From NCBI RefSeq assembly GCF_022809775.1, contig NZ_CP094380.1:558001-622000 (forward strand): a DNA stretch of 64,000 nucleotides. Direction: 5' to 3'. The notes under the pieces are model-generated. The model worked only from the letters and a program-made list of their open reading frames with translations. It searched no databases and was not told where the DNA came from. Position numbers and translations under genes: made by a program. This document shows positions 51,968 through 61,202 of this stretch, one piece after another (position 1 is the stretch's first letter; each line of letters opens with the position of its first letter). Source of the stretch: Pseudodesulfovibrio tunisiensis. GTDB lineage: Bacteria; Desulfobacterota; Desulfovibrionia; Desulfovibrionales; Desulfovibrionaceae.

Positions 51968-53627
51968 TTATTCTCCCGGTTTCCAGGAGGGGGCGTTGTC
52001 TGTGCCGTTGAAACGGCAGGTTTCGGTCAGGTCTCGCAGCCCGGCCCAATGAATTGATCCCTTGATTGCCTGACTGGTGACGCGTCTGAGGCGCGAATAG
52101 AAATCCAGCAGTTCCACCATGCGGGAAAGGCTGATGGACCCGTTGGCTCCTGCCTGAAGCAGGGCCTTTTTCAATTCGTGATATACATCTCCCAGCTCGT
52201 GGAGCTGCTGCTTGAGGTTGTGAAATTCCGGAGCGCATGGAGTATGAGCCACATCCAGTATTTCCCGTACTGCCTTGCGGAAGTTCAGGGCATGCTCGGC
52301 CGTAATTGGCGGCAGGTCGTGACGTAGGGTGGCATGCTCCTGGGATACTTCGAAAATGGTGTCGATCACTGTGTTGTAGTACTGAACGACTCGCAGGCTT
52401 TCCGGCATGCCCTTTGCCACGGATTCCGGCAGGTCCGCGCGTTGGAGCTTGGCGCAGAATTCCCGGATGCCCATGATCAGGTTTTCCAGTCCGGCCTTCA
52501 TTCGGATCAGTTCCCGTGAACGAAAGTCCGAGGCCAGTGCCTTCTGGGTCATGAGTCTCGTCTGCTCCCCCAGTCTGCCCAGCTCCATGAACAGGGCGTC
52601 CAGAGCGAGAACCGGAGATTTGACCACGTTCCTGTCCAGATAGCGGGGCGTTCCGATTTCCGCGATCTTCGAGCCGATTCGGCGATTGAGAAAGCGGACC
52701 AGTCGTTCCGTGAACGGCAGGAACAGAGCCACTCCCAGCAGGTTGAAGCAGGTGTGGAACAGTGCGAGAATCGTTGCCGGGTCGTCGTTGTGTGCCACAT
52801 GGGCCAGCTCGGCCACACCTTTCAGGAACAGGGGCATGATGAGCAGGGCTATTGCGCCGGTTCCGAGGTTGAACAGGATTTGTGCGGCCGCGACCTTCTT
52901 GGCATTGTGCGTGGCACCGATCACGGAAAACGCGGCCGTGGAGGTCGTGCCGATGTTTGCGCCGACCACGGTGGCCGCAGCCAGTGACAGGTCCAGAAAA
53001 CCGGACATGGCGGCGGTGAGTACCAGGGCTATGGCTGCGCTGGAACTTTGCATGAGCAGGGTAAGTCCGAATCCGACAAGGGCGAAGAGCATGATGAAAA
53101 GCGGACCGTTGCCTGCGAACGCGGCAAGGTTCACCTGCGATTGAAGACCGGTGAAAGTGGATTGCAGCACTTCGATGCCCAGAAAGAAGATGCCGAATCC
53201 GGCGAGCGCGTCTCCGAGATGCTCCCGGCGGGTGTTCGCCCCGGTGAGCCGGAGTATGGCTCCGAGTCCGACCATGGGCAGGGCCAGAGCCTTGACCTTG
53301 ACCGAAACGCCTACTGCCGCGACGATCCAGCCGGTAATCGTGGTGCCGATGTTGGACCCGTAGATCACGCCCACGGATTGCGACAGGGTGACGAGTCCCG
53401 CGTTGACAAAGCCGATCACGGCCACGGTTACCGCGCTGGAGGATTGGACCAGAGTCGTGAACAGGAACCCCGTGCACATGCCCCGGAACGGGGGTTTTTG
53501 TCCAGTTGGCGAGGAGTTGGCGAAGCGCCCGGCCCGCGGCCTTGCGCAGCCCGTTGGTCATCAGGCGCATTCCGAGCAGGAACAGGCCGAGGCCGCCGAG
53601 CAGGCCGGTCACGATGGAGAGGGTCAT
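51968..53627 (-). pseudogene. Na+/phosphate cotransporter (NptA-like with PhoU domain), broken by one extra base in a C/A run
   Basis: The first frame starts at ATG 53627 (SIVTGLLGGLGLFLLGMRLMTNGLRKAAGRALRQLL in part) and continues NWTK before losing frame; the rest of the transporter continues in another frame ending at 51968. The later frame has the Na_Pi_cotrans motifs LVQSSSAVTVAVIGFVNAG and LMQSSSAAIALVLTAAM, then a C-terminal PhoU-like helical domain. One base removed from the run C5/A5 (plus-strand G5 T5, 53490-53499) would restore about 552 residues. It imports or senses phosphate in this family. Another homopolymer indel, so perhaps sequence error. Confidence 0.82.
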
Positions 53628-53704
53628 TGGGGCTGTTCACTCCTTGAAAGCTTGCATTGGCATTCTAGTTGTCCAGAATGGCAAAGTAAACCGATTTTCC
53701 CGGG

Positions 53705-54841
53705 CTAGTCCAGCGTCCGGCGGTATCGTTTCAGGCCGACCATGACCACGGCCAGCCAGAAGAGCAGTATGGGCCAGACATGCGGCAGGGAATCCGCTAT
53801 GCCGTTTCCCTTGAGCAGAATGCCGCGAACCATGCGCAGATAGTGTGTCAGGGGCAGGGCCGACCCGATGGCCTGCGCCCATTGCGGCATTCCCCGGAAC
53901 GGGAACATGAACCCGGAAAGCAGCAGGGACGGCAGGAAAAAGAAAATGGAGAGCTGTACGGCCTGCAACTGGTTGCGGGCCACGGTGGACAGGGTGACCC
54001 CGACCGACAGGTTGGCGGCAATGAAGAACAGGGAAAAGGCGTAGATCAGCGTCACGCTGCCGTGCATGGGCACGTTGAACAGCAGGCGTGCGGCAACGAT
54101 GATCAGGGTCATCTGGATGTATCCCACCAGAATGTAGGGAACGATCTTGCCAAGCATGACTTCCAGCGGCCGGATCGGCGTGGACAGCAGGTGCTCCATG
54201 GTTCCGCGTTCCTGTTCGCGTGTGATGGCCAGAGCCGTGATCATGACCAGGGTCAGGGTGAGTATCACGCCCATGAGTCCGGGGACGATATTGTACTGCG
54301 TTTCGGCCTCGGGGTTGTAGTTGTTGTGGATGCGCACGTCCACGGGCGATTGTTTTGCCACCATGTCCGAGAAGGTGCCTTGAAGCTCCCTGCCCAGTGC
54401 CGTGCCGACGATTTCCTGAAAGGATTTGACTGCGCCGCCCGTGGCGACCGGGTCCGTGGCATCCGCTTCGAGCAGCAGGATCGGCCTGTCTCCGCGAAGC
54501 AGGGCGCGCCCGAATTGTTCCGGGATGGTCAGGACGAATTGCACATCCCCTTCGCGCAGCAGGCGATCGGTCTGGGCGCGGCTTTTCGCGTGCACCGTGA
54601 TGTCGAAGAAGGTGCTGGTCTGCATGGCTGCCACAATGGCTCGTGAGTACGGGGAATTGTCCCCGGAGAGCACGGCGGTGGGCATGTGGCGCGGGTCCGA
54701 GTTGATGGCGTAGCCGAACAGGATGAGCTGGATCAGAGGAATCCCGATCATCATGGCGAAGGTCAGCCTGTCACGGCGCATCTGGATGAATTCCTTGGCA
54801 GTCATGGCTGCAAATCGTTGCCAGCGGAAAATCGGGATCAT
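53705..54841 (-). CDS. ABC-2 type exporter permease
   Basis: A 378-residue membrane protein of the ABC2_membrane_3 type: one N-terminal helix (LTFAMMIGIPLIQLILFGYAI), a large extracytoplasmic loop, then five C-terminal helices (VILTLTLVMITALAI, IYAFSLFFIAANLS). The cytoplasmic signature EQERGTMEHLLSTP is typical of the YhhJ/YbhS group. ATP is supplied by the overlapping ATPase gene (ATGA overlap at 54838-54841). Substrate unknown. Confidence 0.9.
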   Translation of the reverse strand: MIPIFRWQRFAAMTAKEFIQMRRDRLTFAMMIGIPLIQLILFGYAINSDPRHMPTAVLSGDNSPYSRAIVAAMQTSTFFDITVHAKSRAQTDRLLREGDVQFVLTIPEQFGRALLRGDRPILLLEADATDPVATGGAVKSFQEIVGTALGRELQGTFSDMVAKQSPVDVRIHNNYNPEAETQYNIVPGLMGVILTLTLVMITALAITREQERGTMEHLLSTPIRPLEVMLGKIVPYILVGYIQMTLIIVAARLLFNVPMHGSVTLIYAFSLFFIAANLSVGVTLSTVARNQLQAVQLSIFFFLPSLLLSGFMFPFRGMPQWAQAIGSALPLTHYLRMVRGILLKGNGIADSLPHVWPILLFWLAVVMVGLKRYRRTLD

Positions 54842-55776
54842 GACTGCTTGCCCCCGGTCTGCTGCATCATGTCGATGAAGACTTCCTCAAGGCTGGTGTC
54901 GATTTCATTCCAGACAAAGGGGACGGAGCGGTATGGTTCGATGCTTTGGGCAAGCCGGGCAGCATCGCGTCCGCTGACATGCAGGGTGTTGCCGAAGGCC
55001 ACCACCTGATCCACGCCCGGCTTGTTCTTCAGGCTGAGCGAAAGGGCGTGCAGGCTTGTGTCCGCATCCGCGTATCTGGCCACGCTCCATGTCGTCAGTC
55101 CGGCATCGCGGATCATGCTTTCCACCGTGCCCGAGGCCAGCAGGTTGCCGTAGGCGATGTAGGCCAGCCTGTGGCAGCGTTCGGCCTCGTCCATGTAATG
55201 CGTGGAGATGAGCGCGGTGATGCCTTCGGAAGCCAGGGCATGCACCTCGTCCCAGAATGCGCGGCGAGCGCCCGGGTCCACACCTGCCGTGGGTTCGTCC
55301 AGCAGAAGCAGGGCCGGTTTGTGCAGGGTGCAGACGCCAAGGGAAAGCCGCTGCTTCCATCCTCCGGACAGGTTCCCGGCGAGCTGATTTTCGAATTGGC
55401 CGAGCCGCATGCGGTCCATGCAGTCGCGCACGATTCCGGTGCCGTTTTTCAATCCGAAGACGCGGGCCGTGAATTCCAGATTTTCCCGGACCGTCATGTC
55501 CTCGTACAGACTGAAGCGCTGGGTCATGTACCCGACATGCGGCTTGATGCGATGGGCTTCGGAAAGAATGTCGTACCCCAGACACGTTCCCTGCCCGGAA
55601 TCCGGTCTGAGCAGGCCGCACAGCATGCGGATGGACGTGGTCTTGCCCGAACCGTTCGGACCGAGAAAACCGTAGATTTCCCCCTTGCGGATTTCCATGT
55701 CCAGATTGTTTACCGCGACCTTGCTGCCAAAGGATTTGGTCAGGCCGCTGACGCTGATGGCGGTTGCCGTTGTCAT
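54838..55776 (-). CDS. ABC exporter ATPase
   Basis: A 312-residue ABC ATPase: Walker A GPNGSGKTTSIR, Q-loop YMTQRFSLYEDMTV, signature NLSGGWKQRLSLG, Walker B LLLDEPTAGVD, H-loop THYMDEAERC. The C-terminal 80 residues are the extra domain of DrrA-type exporters. Second gene of a three-gene set (membrane fusion protein, ATPase, permease); only three bases separate it from the fusion protein gene. Confidence 0.92.
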   Translation of the reverse strand: MTTATAISVSGLTKSFGSKVAVNNLDMEIRKGEIYGFLGPNGSGKTTSIRMLCGLLRPDSGQGTCLGYDILSEAHRIKPHVGYMTQRFSLYEDMTVRENLEFTARVFGLKNGTGIVRDCMDRMRLGQFENQLAGNLSGGWKQRLSLGVCTLHKPALLLLDEPTAGVDPGARRAFWDEVHALASEGITALISTHYMDEAERCHRLAYIAYGNLLASGTVESMIRDAGLTTWSVARYADADTSLHALSLSLKNKPGVDQVVAFGNTLHVSGRDAARLAQSIEPYRSVPFVWNEIDTSLEEVFIDMMQQTGGKQS

Positions 55777-55779
55777 GGC

Positions 55780-56754
55780 TCAATCCGCCAGTTCGGGAAT
55801 GGTGACGTCCACGGGCTGGCCCGGGTGCAGCAGTGTTGCCTTGTCCGCCTCGGGGCGGGCCTTGATCAGGAAGACGAGCTTGGCCCGGCTCTGGCTGGAA
55901 TAGATCACGGGAGGCGTATATTCGGCGGAAGGGGAAATGTAATATATTCTTGCGGGGACAGGTTCCGGGGTGCCATCAAAGGAAATCAATGCCTCATCGC
56001 CCACCGCGAGTTTTCCTGCAAGGTCCTGCGGAACGAAGAAACGGGCCTCGATGTTTTGCGGGGGGAGCAGGGAAACGATTGGGCGGCCTGCCGGAACCCA
56101 TTCCCCGACCCTGTACAACGTGTCGAAGATCAGCCCGGCAGACGGGGTGTTTTGGCGTTTCTGGTTCAGGTTCCACTCCGCCTGTTCCAGCTTGGCTTCC
56201 GCCTGTCTGACCTCGGCTTCGGCTGCACGGATTTCATCGGTGCGCGCACCGAGTTGCGCGGTCTGCAATTCGGCCCGAATCTGGCGGACCTGCTCGTTCT
56301 TCTGCTCGTAGTCGGACTTGGTCCTGTCCAGTTCTTCCTGGGAGATGGTCTGTTCTTCAAGCAGGGTGATGCGGCGTCGGTATTCCTTTTCCGCCAGGGA
56401 TGCCGAATGGCGGGCCTGCCCGAGTCTGGCGCGGATTGCGTCCAGTTCCGAGGGGCGTTGTCCCTTTTTCAGGTCAGCGAGACGATCCTGTGCCCGTTGC
56501 AGATTGTGGGCCGCTTCCTCGCGTGCGGCTGTTTCAAAGTCATGCTCCAGCGCAAACAGGGGGTGACCTGCAGTCACGGTTTGTCCTCGGGTTACGGACA
56601 AGGCTTGCAGGATGCCGCCGAGAGGGGAGGAAACATGGACGAATTCGCCTTCGGCATAGCCTTGAAACGTGTCGGAATGTTCATTCGAACAGGCGGCGAA
56701 CACAAGCGTGCAGATCAGGAGCGGCAATGTCGCGAACCAGGGAATTCGGCACAT
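55780..56754 (-). CDS. HlyD-family membrane fusion lipoprotein
   Basis: A 324-residue periplasmic adaptor for the ABC exporter. ATG 56754 is chosen because AAGGA lies eight bases upstream; a start at 56787 would add 11 residues. N-terminal signal with a lipobox-like VFAAC before SNEH suggests a lipid anchor. A biotinyl-lipoyl half (VSSPLGGILQALSV), a long alpha-helical hairpin (about 75-195) and a beta barrel follow. It probably links the inner-membrane permease to an outer-membrane channel encoded elsewhere. Confidence 0.88.
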   Translation of the reverse strand: MCRIPWFATLPLLICTLVFAACSNEHSDTFQGYAEGEFVHVSSPLGGILQALSVTRGQTVTAGHPLFALEHDFETAAREEAAHNLQRAQDRLADLKKGQRPSELDAIRARLGQARHSASLAEKEYRRRITLLEEQTISQEELDRTKSDYEQKNEQVRQIRAELQTAQLGARTDEIRAAEAEVRQAEAKLEQAEWNLNQKRQNTPSAGLIFDTLYRVGEWVPAGRPIVSLLPPQNIEARFFVPQDLAGKLAVGDEALISFDGTPEPVPARIYYISPSAEYTPPVIYSSQSRAKLVFLIKARPEADKATLLHPGQPVDVTIPELAD

Positions 56755-56767
56755 GGCTGGAATCCTT

Positions 56768-56789
56768 TTTTGTCGGTATGACGACAAAA
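56768..56789 (-). promoter_or_regulatory. 22-bp inverted repeat upstream of the ABC export operon
   Basis: TTTTGTCG (56768-56775), GTATGA, CGACAAAA (56782-56789): a perfect 8-bp inverted repeat directly before the start region of the membrane fusion gene. The form fits a TetR-type operator, or in RNA a hairpin next to the ribosome binding site. No regulator gene is adjacent. Confidence 0.6.
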
Positions 56790-56824
56790 TAGGCCGAATT
56801 TCGTGTGCGTGTCAAAGCGCGAAA

Positions 56825-56857
56825 CGACAAAAGCCGCGTGATACGCGGCTTTTGTCG
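56825..56857 (-). terminator. Terminator after the small protein at 56876-57040
   Basis: A perfect 14-bp stem: CGACAAAAGCCGCG (56825-56838), loop TGATA, CGCGGCTTTTGTCG (56844-56857). Its outer 8 bases repeat the half-site of the inverted repeat at 56768-56789. Confidence 0.8.
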
Positions 56858-56875
56858 ATGAAATAGGGGTTGCTG

Positions 56876-57040
56876 TTAGCTGAAGTAGCGGTTCTTGTCC
56901 TCCCGCTCCTTGGCTGTATCGAAGTCGATGTTGATGCCCGGGCGGTCCGGAGCCTTGGCCTTGATAGCCCTGCGAAAGCAGATGATAAACAGCAGGGCTA
57001 TGCAACCGATTATCAAAGCTATTATCTGATAGGTGTCCAT
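56876..57040 (-). CDS. Small single-helix membrane protein
   Basis: A 54-residue protein with one N-terminal helix (YQIIALIIGCIALLFIICF) and a charged tail (RRAIKAKAPDRPG, then INIDFDTAKEREDKNRYFS). No strong ribosome binding site is seen. A terminator follows within 18 bases, which supports a gene. Not recognised. Confidence 0.55.
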   Translation of the reverse strand: MDTYQIIALIIGCIALLFIICFRRAIKAKAPDRPGINIDFDTAKEREDKNRYFS

Positions 57041-57126
57041 AAGGGGCAGCTTCTACACCACTCTCATGCGTTCCACAAGCGTTACCCGCAAGCAGGGTAG
57101 GGAAATGGTTTGGTTCATCATGAAAA

Positions 57127-57155
57127 AAGGCTTGCGCCGAAATGACGCAAGCCTT
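57127..57155 (-). terminator. Terminator after tRNA-Asn copy 1
   Basis: AAGGCTTGCG (57127-57136) / CGCAAGCCTT (57146-57155), preceded on the plus strand by an A tract that gives a T tail on the minus strand. Confidence 0.85.
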
Positions 57156-57163
57156 GTGATTTC

Positions 57164-57239
57164 TGGCTCCCCAGCACGGACTTGAACCGCGGACCTAGTG
57201 GTTAACAGCCACCCGCTCTGCCGATTGAGCTACTGGGGA
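57164..57239 (-). tRNA. tRNA-Asn (anticodon GTT), copy 1
   Basis: A 76-base cloverleaf on the minus strand: acceptor TCCCCAG/CTGGGGA, anticodon loop CTGTTAA (GTT), T-loop TTCAAGT, encoded CCA. Differs from copy 2 by one base near the T-arm. Confidence 0.95.
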
Positions 57240-57263
57240 ACATCTGTAAGCAACCGAGAAAGA

Positions 57264-57292
57264 GAAATATCCGCTTTCTTCGGAGTTGGCAA
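57264..57292 (-). promoter_or_regulatory. Promoter of tRNA-Asn copy 1
   Basis: On the minus strand TTGCCA (57287-57292), 17-bp spacer, TATTTC (57264-57269). Confidence 0.6.
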
Positions 57293-57329
57293 GTAAAAAA
57301 ATGCCTGAAATCAAAGATCTTTTCAAATA

Positions 57330-57356
57330 AAAAGCCTCTCTGGAATGCAAAGAGGC
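57330..57356 (-). terminator. Terminator after tRNA-Asn copy 2
   Basis: GCCTCT (57334-57339) / AGAGGC (57351-57356) with a T-rich tail on the minus strand. Confidence 0.75.
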
Positions 57357-57370
57357 GATTGATGTCAATC

Positions 57371-57446
57371 TGGCTCCCCAGCACGGACTTGAACCGCGAA
57401 CCTAGTGGTTAACAGCCACCCGCTCTGCCGATTGAGCTACTGGGGA
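57371..57446 (-). tRNA. tRNA-Asn (anticodon GTT), copy 2
   Basis: Same cloverleaf as copy 1, apart from one base in the T-stem region; CCA encoded. Confidence 0.95.
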
Positions 57447-57470
57447 GCACTTCGCGTTGAAGCGAAAAGG

Positions 57471-57499
57471 GTTCTAAAGAAATCACGGTTGAGGGTCAA
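57471..57499 (-). promoter_or_regulatory. Promoter of tRNA-Asn copy 2
   Basis: On the minus strand TTGACC (57494-57499), 17-bp spacer, TAGAAC (57471-57476). Confidence 0.65.
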
Positions 57500-57589
57500 G
57501 TAAAAAATTGCTTTTTCTCTGAAAAAAAACTACTTCCACTCCGGCGTGTCCGTCAGGCTGCTTCAGATGGTCTTAAGCGGCCCATTTTC

Positions 57590-57618
57590 TTGACGGGAAA
57601 CGTTATTTGGCATACGCA
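57590..57618 (+). promoter_or_regulatory. Promoter of the lysS operon
   Basis: TTGACG (57590-57595), 17-bp spacer, TACGCA (57613-57618), about 54 bases before the chosen lysS start. Confidence 0.55.
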
Positions 57619-57671
57619 AACGAAGTCTCTTGTTTTTTTCTAGACTATACAAGGGATCAAGGTACGGAACA

Positions 57672-59255
57672 TTGTCTGAGAATACGAAGAAGAAGAACAA
57701 GAAGATCAAGCTGGCGACCAAGTCGGCCCATGCCGAACGGTTCATGCCCATGCTTGAGGCCCTGCAGGCCAAGGATGAACTCAACCCGGTCGTCAAGACC
57801 CGGGTGGAGAAGGCTTGCGCACTTTTGGATGAGGGCGTCGCCCTGTATCCCAACGATTTTCGCCGCGATTCGGAAATCGCCGACATCTGGAACAAATATG
57901 ATGAGATGGACGGCGAGGCTCTGGAAAAACTGGAAACGGAATTCGCTTTGGCCGGTCGGGTGGTCTCCTACCGCTCTTTCGGCAAGGTGACGTTCTTTCA
58001 TCTCCAGGATTCCACCGGCCAGATTCAGGTCTATGCCGCCAGGGACGACCTCGGCCCGGACCTGTACAAACTTTTCAAGAAAACCGACATCGGCGACATC
58101 GTCGGCATTTCGGGCACCTTGTTCCGGACCAAGACCGGGGAATTGACTCTCAAGACCGTGAGCTTCAAGCTCATTACCAAATCCATGCGCCCGCTGCCCG
58201 AGAAATATCACGGGCTCAAGGACGTGGAAACCCGGTACCGCCAGCGCTATGTCGACCTGATCGTGACCCCTCGCACCAAGGAAATCTTCAAGGCGCGGAC
58301 TGCGGTCATTCGTGAAATGCGTCGTTTCCTGGATGAAAAGGGATTCATGGAAGTGGAAACCCCCATGATGCACCCCATCCCGGGCGGAGCCACGGCCAGA
58401 CCGTTCGAGACGCATCACAATGCTCTGGACATGAAGCTCTACATGCGCATTGCCCCCGAACTGTACCTCAAGCGTCTGCTCGTGGGTGGTCTGGATCGCG
58501 TGTACGAGATCAACCGGAATTTCCGCAACGAAGGTCTGGATACCCGGCACAACCCGGAATTCACCATGCTGGAATTCTACTGGGCCTATGCCAACTTCAA
58601 CGACCTCATGGATTTGACCGAGGAGATGTTCTCCCGCATCGCCGAAAAGGTGACCGGTTCCACCAAGGTCGAGTATCAGGGTGAAACCATCGATCTTTCC
58701 ATCGGTGCCTGGACCCGCATGCCGTTCCACGAGTCCCTCGAAAAGGTGGGCGGCGTTTCTCCGGAAGTCTACAACGACTACGAGAAGTGCAAGGAGCTGG
58801 TGAAGCAGAAGGGCGAAAAGGTCGTCGAAGGCGAAAAGCTGGGCAAGCTTCAGGCCAAGCTTTTCGACATTCTGGTTGAGCCCAATCTTGTTCAGCCTCA
58901 TTTCATCTATCATTATCCGACCGACATTTCTCCGCTTTCCCGCAGGAACGAGGAGAACCCGGAAATCACGGATCGCTTCGAGCTGTTCATGACCGGCCGG
59001 GAACTTTCCAATGCGTTTTCCGAGCTGAATGACCCGGTCGACCAGCGCGGGCGTTTCGAGGAACAGGTCAAGGAAAAGGAAGCTGGCGACGAGGAAGCGC
59101 ATTTCATGGACGAGGATTATGTTCGCGCCCTGGAATACGGCATGCCCCCGGCTGCCGGGCAGGGAATCGGCATCGACCGTCTGGTCATGCTGCTGACGGA
59201 CAGCGCGTCCATTCGTGAAGTCATTCTCTTCCCGCTGCTCAGGCCGGAAGTCTAG
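57672..59255 (+). CDS. lysS: Lysyl-tRNA synthetase (class II)
   Basis: A 527-residue class II enzyme: anticodon-binding OB domain (about 70-165; GRVVSYRSFGKVTFFHLQD), motif 1 with MEVETPMMHPIPGGATARPF, motif 2 FRNEGLDTRHNPEFTMLEFY, motif 3 AAGQGIGIDRLVMLL. The start is TTG 57672, preceded by AAGG; an earlier TTG at 57630 is possible and no ATG fits. It charges tRNA-Lys, whose three CTT genes lie 8 kb away. First gene of a run with lolC. Confidence 0.9.
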   Translation: MSENTKKKNKKIKLATKSAHAERFMPMLEALQAKDELNPVVKTRVEKACALLDEGVALYPNDFRRDSEIADIWNKYDEMDGEALEKLETEFALAGRVVSYRSFGKVTFFHLQDSTGQIQVYAARDDLGPDLYKLFKKTDIGDIVGISGTLFRTKTGELTLKTVSFKLITKSMRPLPEKYHGLKDVETRYRQRYVDLIVTPRTKEIFKARTAVIREMRRFLDEKGFMEVETPMMHPIPGGATARPFETHHNALDMKLYMRIAPELYLKRLLVGGLDRVYEINRNFRNEGLDTRHNPEFTMLEFYWAYANFNDLMDLTEEMFSRIAEKVTGSTKVEYQGETIDLSIGAWTRMPFHESLEKVGGVSPEVYNDYEKCKELVKQKGEKVVEGEKLGKLQAKLFDILVEPNLVQPHFIYHYPTDISPLSRRNEENPEITDRFELFMTGRELSNAFSELNDPVDQRGRFEEQVKEKEAGDEEAHFMDEDYVRALEYGMPPAAGQGIGIDRLVMLLTDSASIREVILFPLLRPEV

Positions 59256-59296
59256 CCTATGGAGGGTGTCCGTATCCGGATGGAGCCGATCAGGGT

Positions 59297-60526
59297 ATGA
59301 AATTCGAGACGTTTGTCGCTCTCAGATATCTGTTCGCCCTGCGCAAACAGTCCTTCATTTCGGTGATTTCCCTGTTCGCCGTGTGCGGTGTCGCACTCGG
59401 CGTCGGGGCTCTCATCGTGGTCATCGGCGTCATGAACGGGTTTTCCACGGATTTGCGTGACAAGATTCTGGGCGTGAATGCCCATGTTCTGGTCACGTCG
59501 ATCCGGGGCGGCATCACGGATTACGAACGGCTGGCCCGCGAGGCTGCCGAAGTTCCGGGCGTCACCGGTGTGACGCCCTTTGTGTATTCCGAGGTCATGC
59601 TTTCCAGCCGGAACGGCGTCAAGGGCGTGGTTCTGCGCGGAATCGATCCCGAATCCAGCAAGACCGTGCTCAGCCTTTCCAGGGACATGGTCAATGGCTC
59701 GATCCTCGACCTTGACAACGAGGAAGGAAAGCCCGGAATCATCATCGGCTCCGAACTCGCCAAACGGCTTGGTCTTGCGCGTGGTTCCGAGGTCAATCTC
59801 CTGTCGCCCTCGGGGCGTTCCGGTGCTGCCGGATTCACTCCCAAGGTGCGACGGTTCCGCGTTGCCGGGGTGTTTCGGACCGGCATGTACGAATACGATT
59901 CCTCTCTCGGGTATGTCACCATTCCCGCAGCAAGAAAATTGCTCGGTTTCAAGGGTGATATCGTTTCCGGACTGGAAATCAGCGTCAACGACGTGTACAA
60001 CGTGGACCAGATTTCAAAAAATCTGCGCGACAGGATAGGCACCTTCACGGTGTATGTCCGCAACTGGCAGGAGATGAACGCCAATCTTTTCGCAGCTTTG
60101 GAGCTGGAAAAGTCCGCCATGTTCATCATTCTGGCCATGATCGTGCTGGTCGGGTCCTTCAGCATCGTGACCACGTTGGTCATGCTGGTGATGCAAAAGA
60201 CCAAGGATATTGCCATTTTCATGTCTCTCGGGGCGGATGAATCCCGGATTCGCCGGATTTTCATGCTTCAGGGGACGTTTATCGGCCTGGTGGGGACCGT
60301 GGCCGGATACATGATCGGCATCCCGGTGAGTTTGCTTCTGAAGAAATATCAGTTTATCAAACTTCCGAGCAACGTGTATCCGGTGGATTACCTGCCCGTG
60401 CGTCTGGAGGCGCTGGATTTGACGGTGATCGGACTGGCGGCGTTTCTGCTGTGTTTTCTGGCGACCATCTACCCGGCTCGCCGGGCAGCGGCCCTGAACC
60501 CGAGTGATGCCTTGCGTTATGAATAG
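59297..60526 (+). CDS. lolC: Lipoprotein-releasing ABC permease LolC/LolE
   Basis: A 409-residue permease: N-terminal helix after FVALRYLFALRKQSFISVISLFA, a periplasmic MacB_PCD domain (about 50-260), then three helices (MFIILAMIVLVGSFSIVTTLVML, IGLVGTVAGYMIGIPVSLLL, VIGLAAFLLCFLATIYP). Only one such gene is present, as in bacteria with a single LolC/E (LolF-like). It extracts lipoproteins for transfer to the outer membrane. It overlaps lolD by 8 bases. Confidence 0.92.
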   Translation: MKFETFVALRYLFALRKQSFISVISLFAVCGVALGVGALIVVIGVMNGFSTDLRDKILGVNAHVLVTSIRGGITDYERLAREAAEVPGVTGVTPFVYSEVMLSSRNGVKGVVLRGIDPESSKTVLSLSRDMVNGSILDLDNEEGKPGIIIGSELAKRLGLARGSEVNLLSPSGRSGAAGFTPKVRRFRVAGVFRTGMYEYDSSLGYVTIPAARKLLGFKGDIVSGLEISVNDVYNVDQISKNLRDRIGTFTVYVRNWQEMNANLFAALELEKSAMFIILAMIVLVGSFSIVTTLVMLVMQKTKDIAIFMSLGADESRIRRIFMLQGTFIGLVGTVAGYMIGIPVSLLLKKYQFIKLPSNVYPVDYLPVRLEALDLTVIGLAAFLLCFLATIYPARRAAALNPSDALRYE

Positions 60527-61202
60527 AGAGCCGCTATACCGCTTGGCCGCCGTGGACAAGTCCTATTCCGGGCCGTCCGAATCCATCTGTGTGCTGGACA
60601 AGGTCGATCTGGATATTCAGGCCGGGGAATCCGTCGCCATTCTGGGTGCGTCGGGGTCCGGCAAGACGACGTTATTGCATATTCTCGGTACGTTGGACAC
60701 GCCAACGGCCGGACAGCTTTTTTTCAGCGGCATGGATGTCATGTCGTTGAGCCGCAGGCAGCGGGCGGAATTGCGGAACCGCGAGATCGGTTTCGTGTTT
60801 CAGTTTCATCATCTGCTGCCTGAATTCTCCACTTTGGAGAATGTGGCCATGCCCGGAATCATCCGCGGCATGGGGCGAAGCGAGGCCCATGGGTTGGCCC
60901 GCGAAGCCCTGACACTGGTCGGCATGGAGCACAGGATGGAGCACAGGGTCACGACCCTGTCGGGCGGGGAACGTCAGCGCGTTGCCATTGCCCGGGCCAT
61001 TCTGCTGCGGCCCAAGGTGCTTCTGGCCGATGAACCCACGGGGAACCTGGATGAAGGAAACGGCGCATTGGTCGGCGACCTTCTGGTTTCCCTGAACAAG
61101 GAACTCGGGATGACCTTCGTAGTGGTTACGCATAATCCCGAGCTTGCCGGCATGATGCAACGGCGACTGGAATTGCGTTCAGGAGAACTGTATGCCCGCT
61201 AA
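60519..61202 (+). CDS. lolD: Lipoprotein-releasing ABC ATPase LolD
   Basis: A 227-residue ATPase of the MacB/LolD group: Walker A GASGSGKTTLLH, Q-loop FQFHHLLPEFS (LolD-like), signature TLSGGERQRVAIARA, Walker B VLLADEPTGNLD. ATG 60519 overlaps the lolC end. It ends 11 bases inside bamA, so lolC, lolD and bamA are translationally coupled. Confidence 0.93.
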   Translation: MNREPLYRLAAVDKSYSGPSESICVLDKVDLDIQAGESVAILGASGSGKTTLLHILGTLDTPTAGQLFFSGMDVMSLSRRQRAELRNREIGFVFQFHHLLPEFSTLENVAMPGIIRGMGRSEAHGLAREALTLVGMEHRMEHRVTTLSGGERQRVAIARAILLRPKVLLADEPTGNLDEGNGALVGDLLVSLNKELGMTFVVVTHNPELAGMMQRRLELRSGELYAR

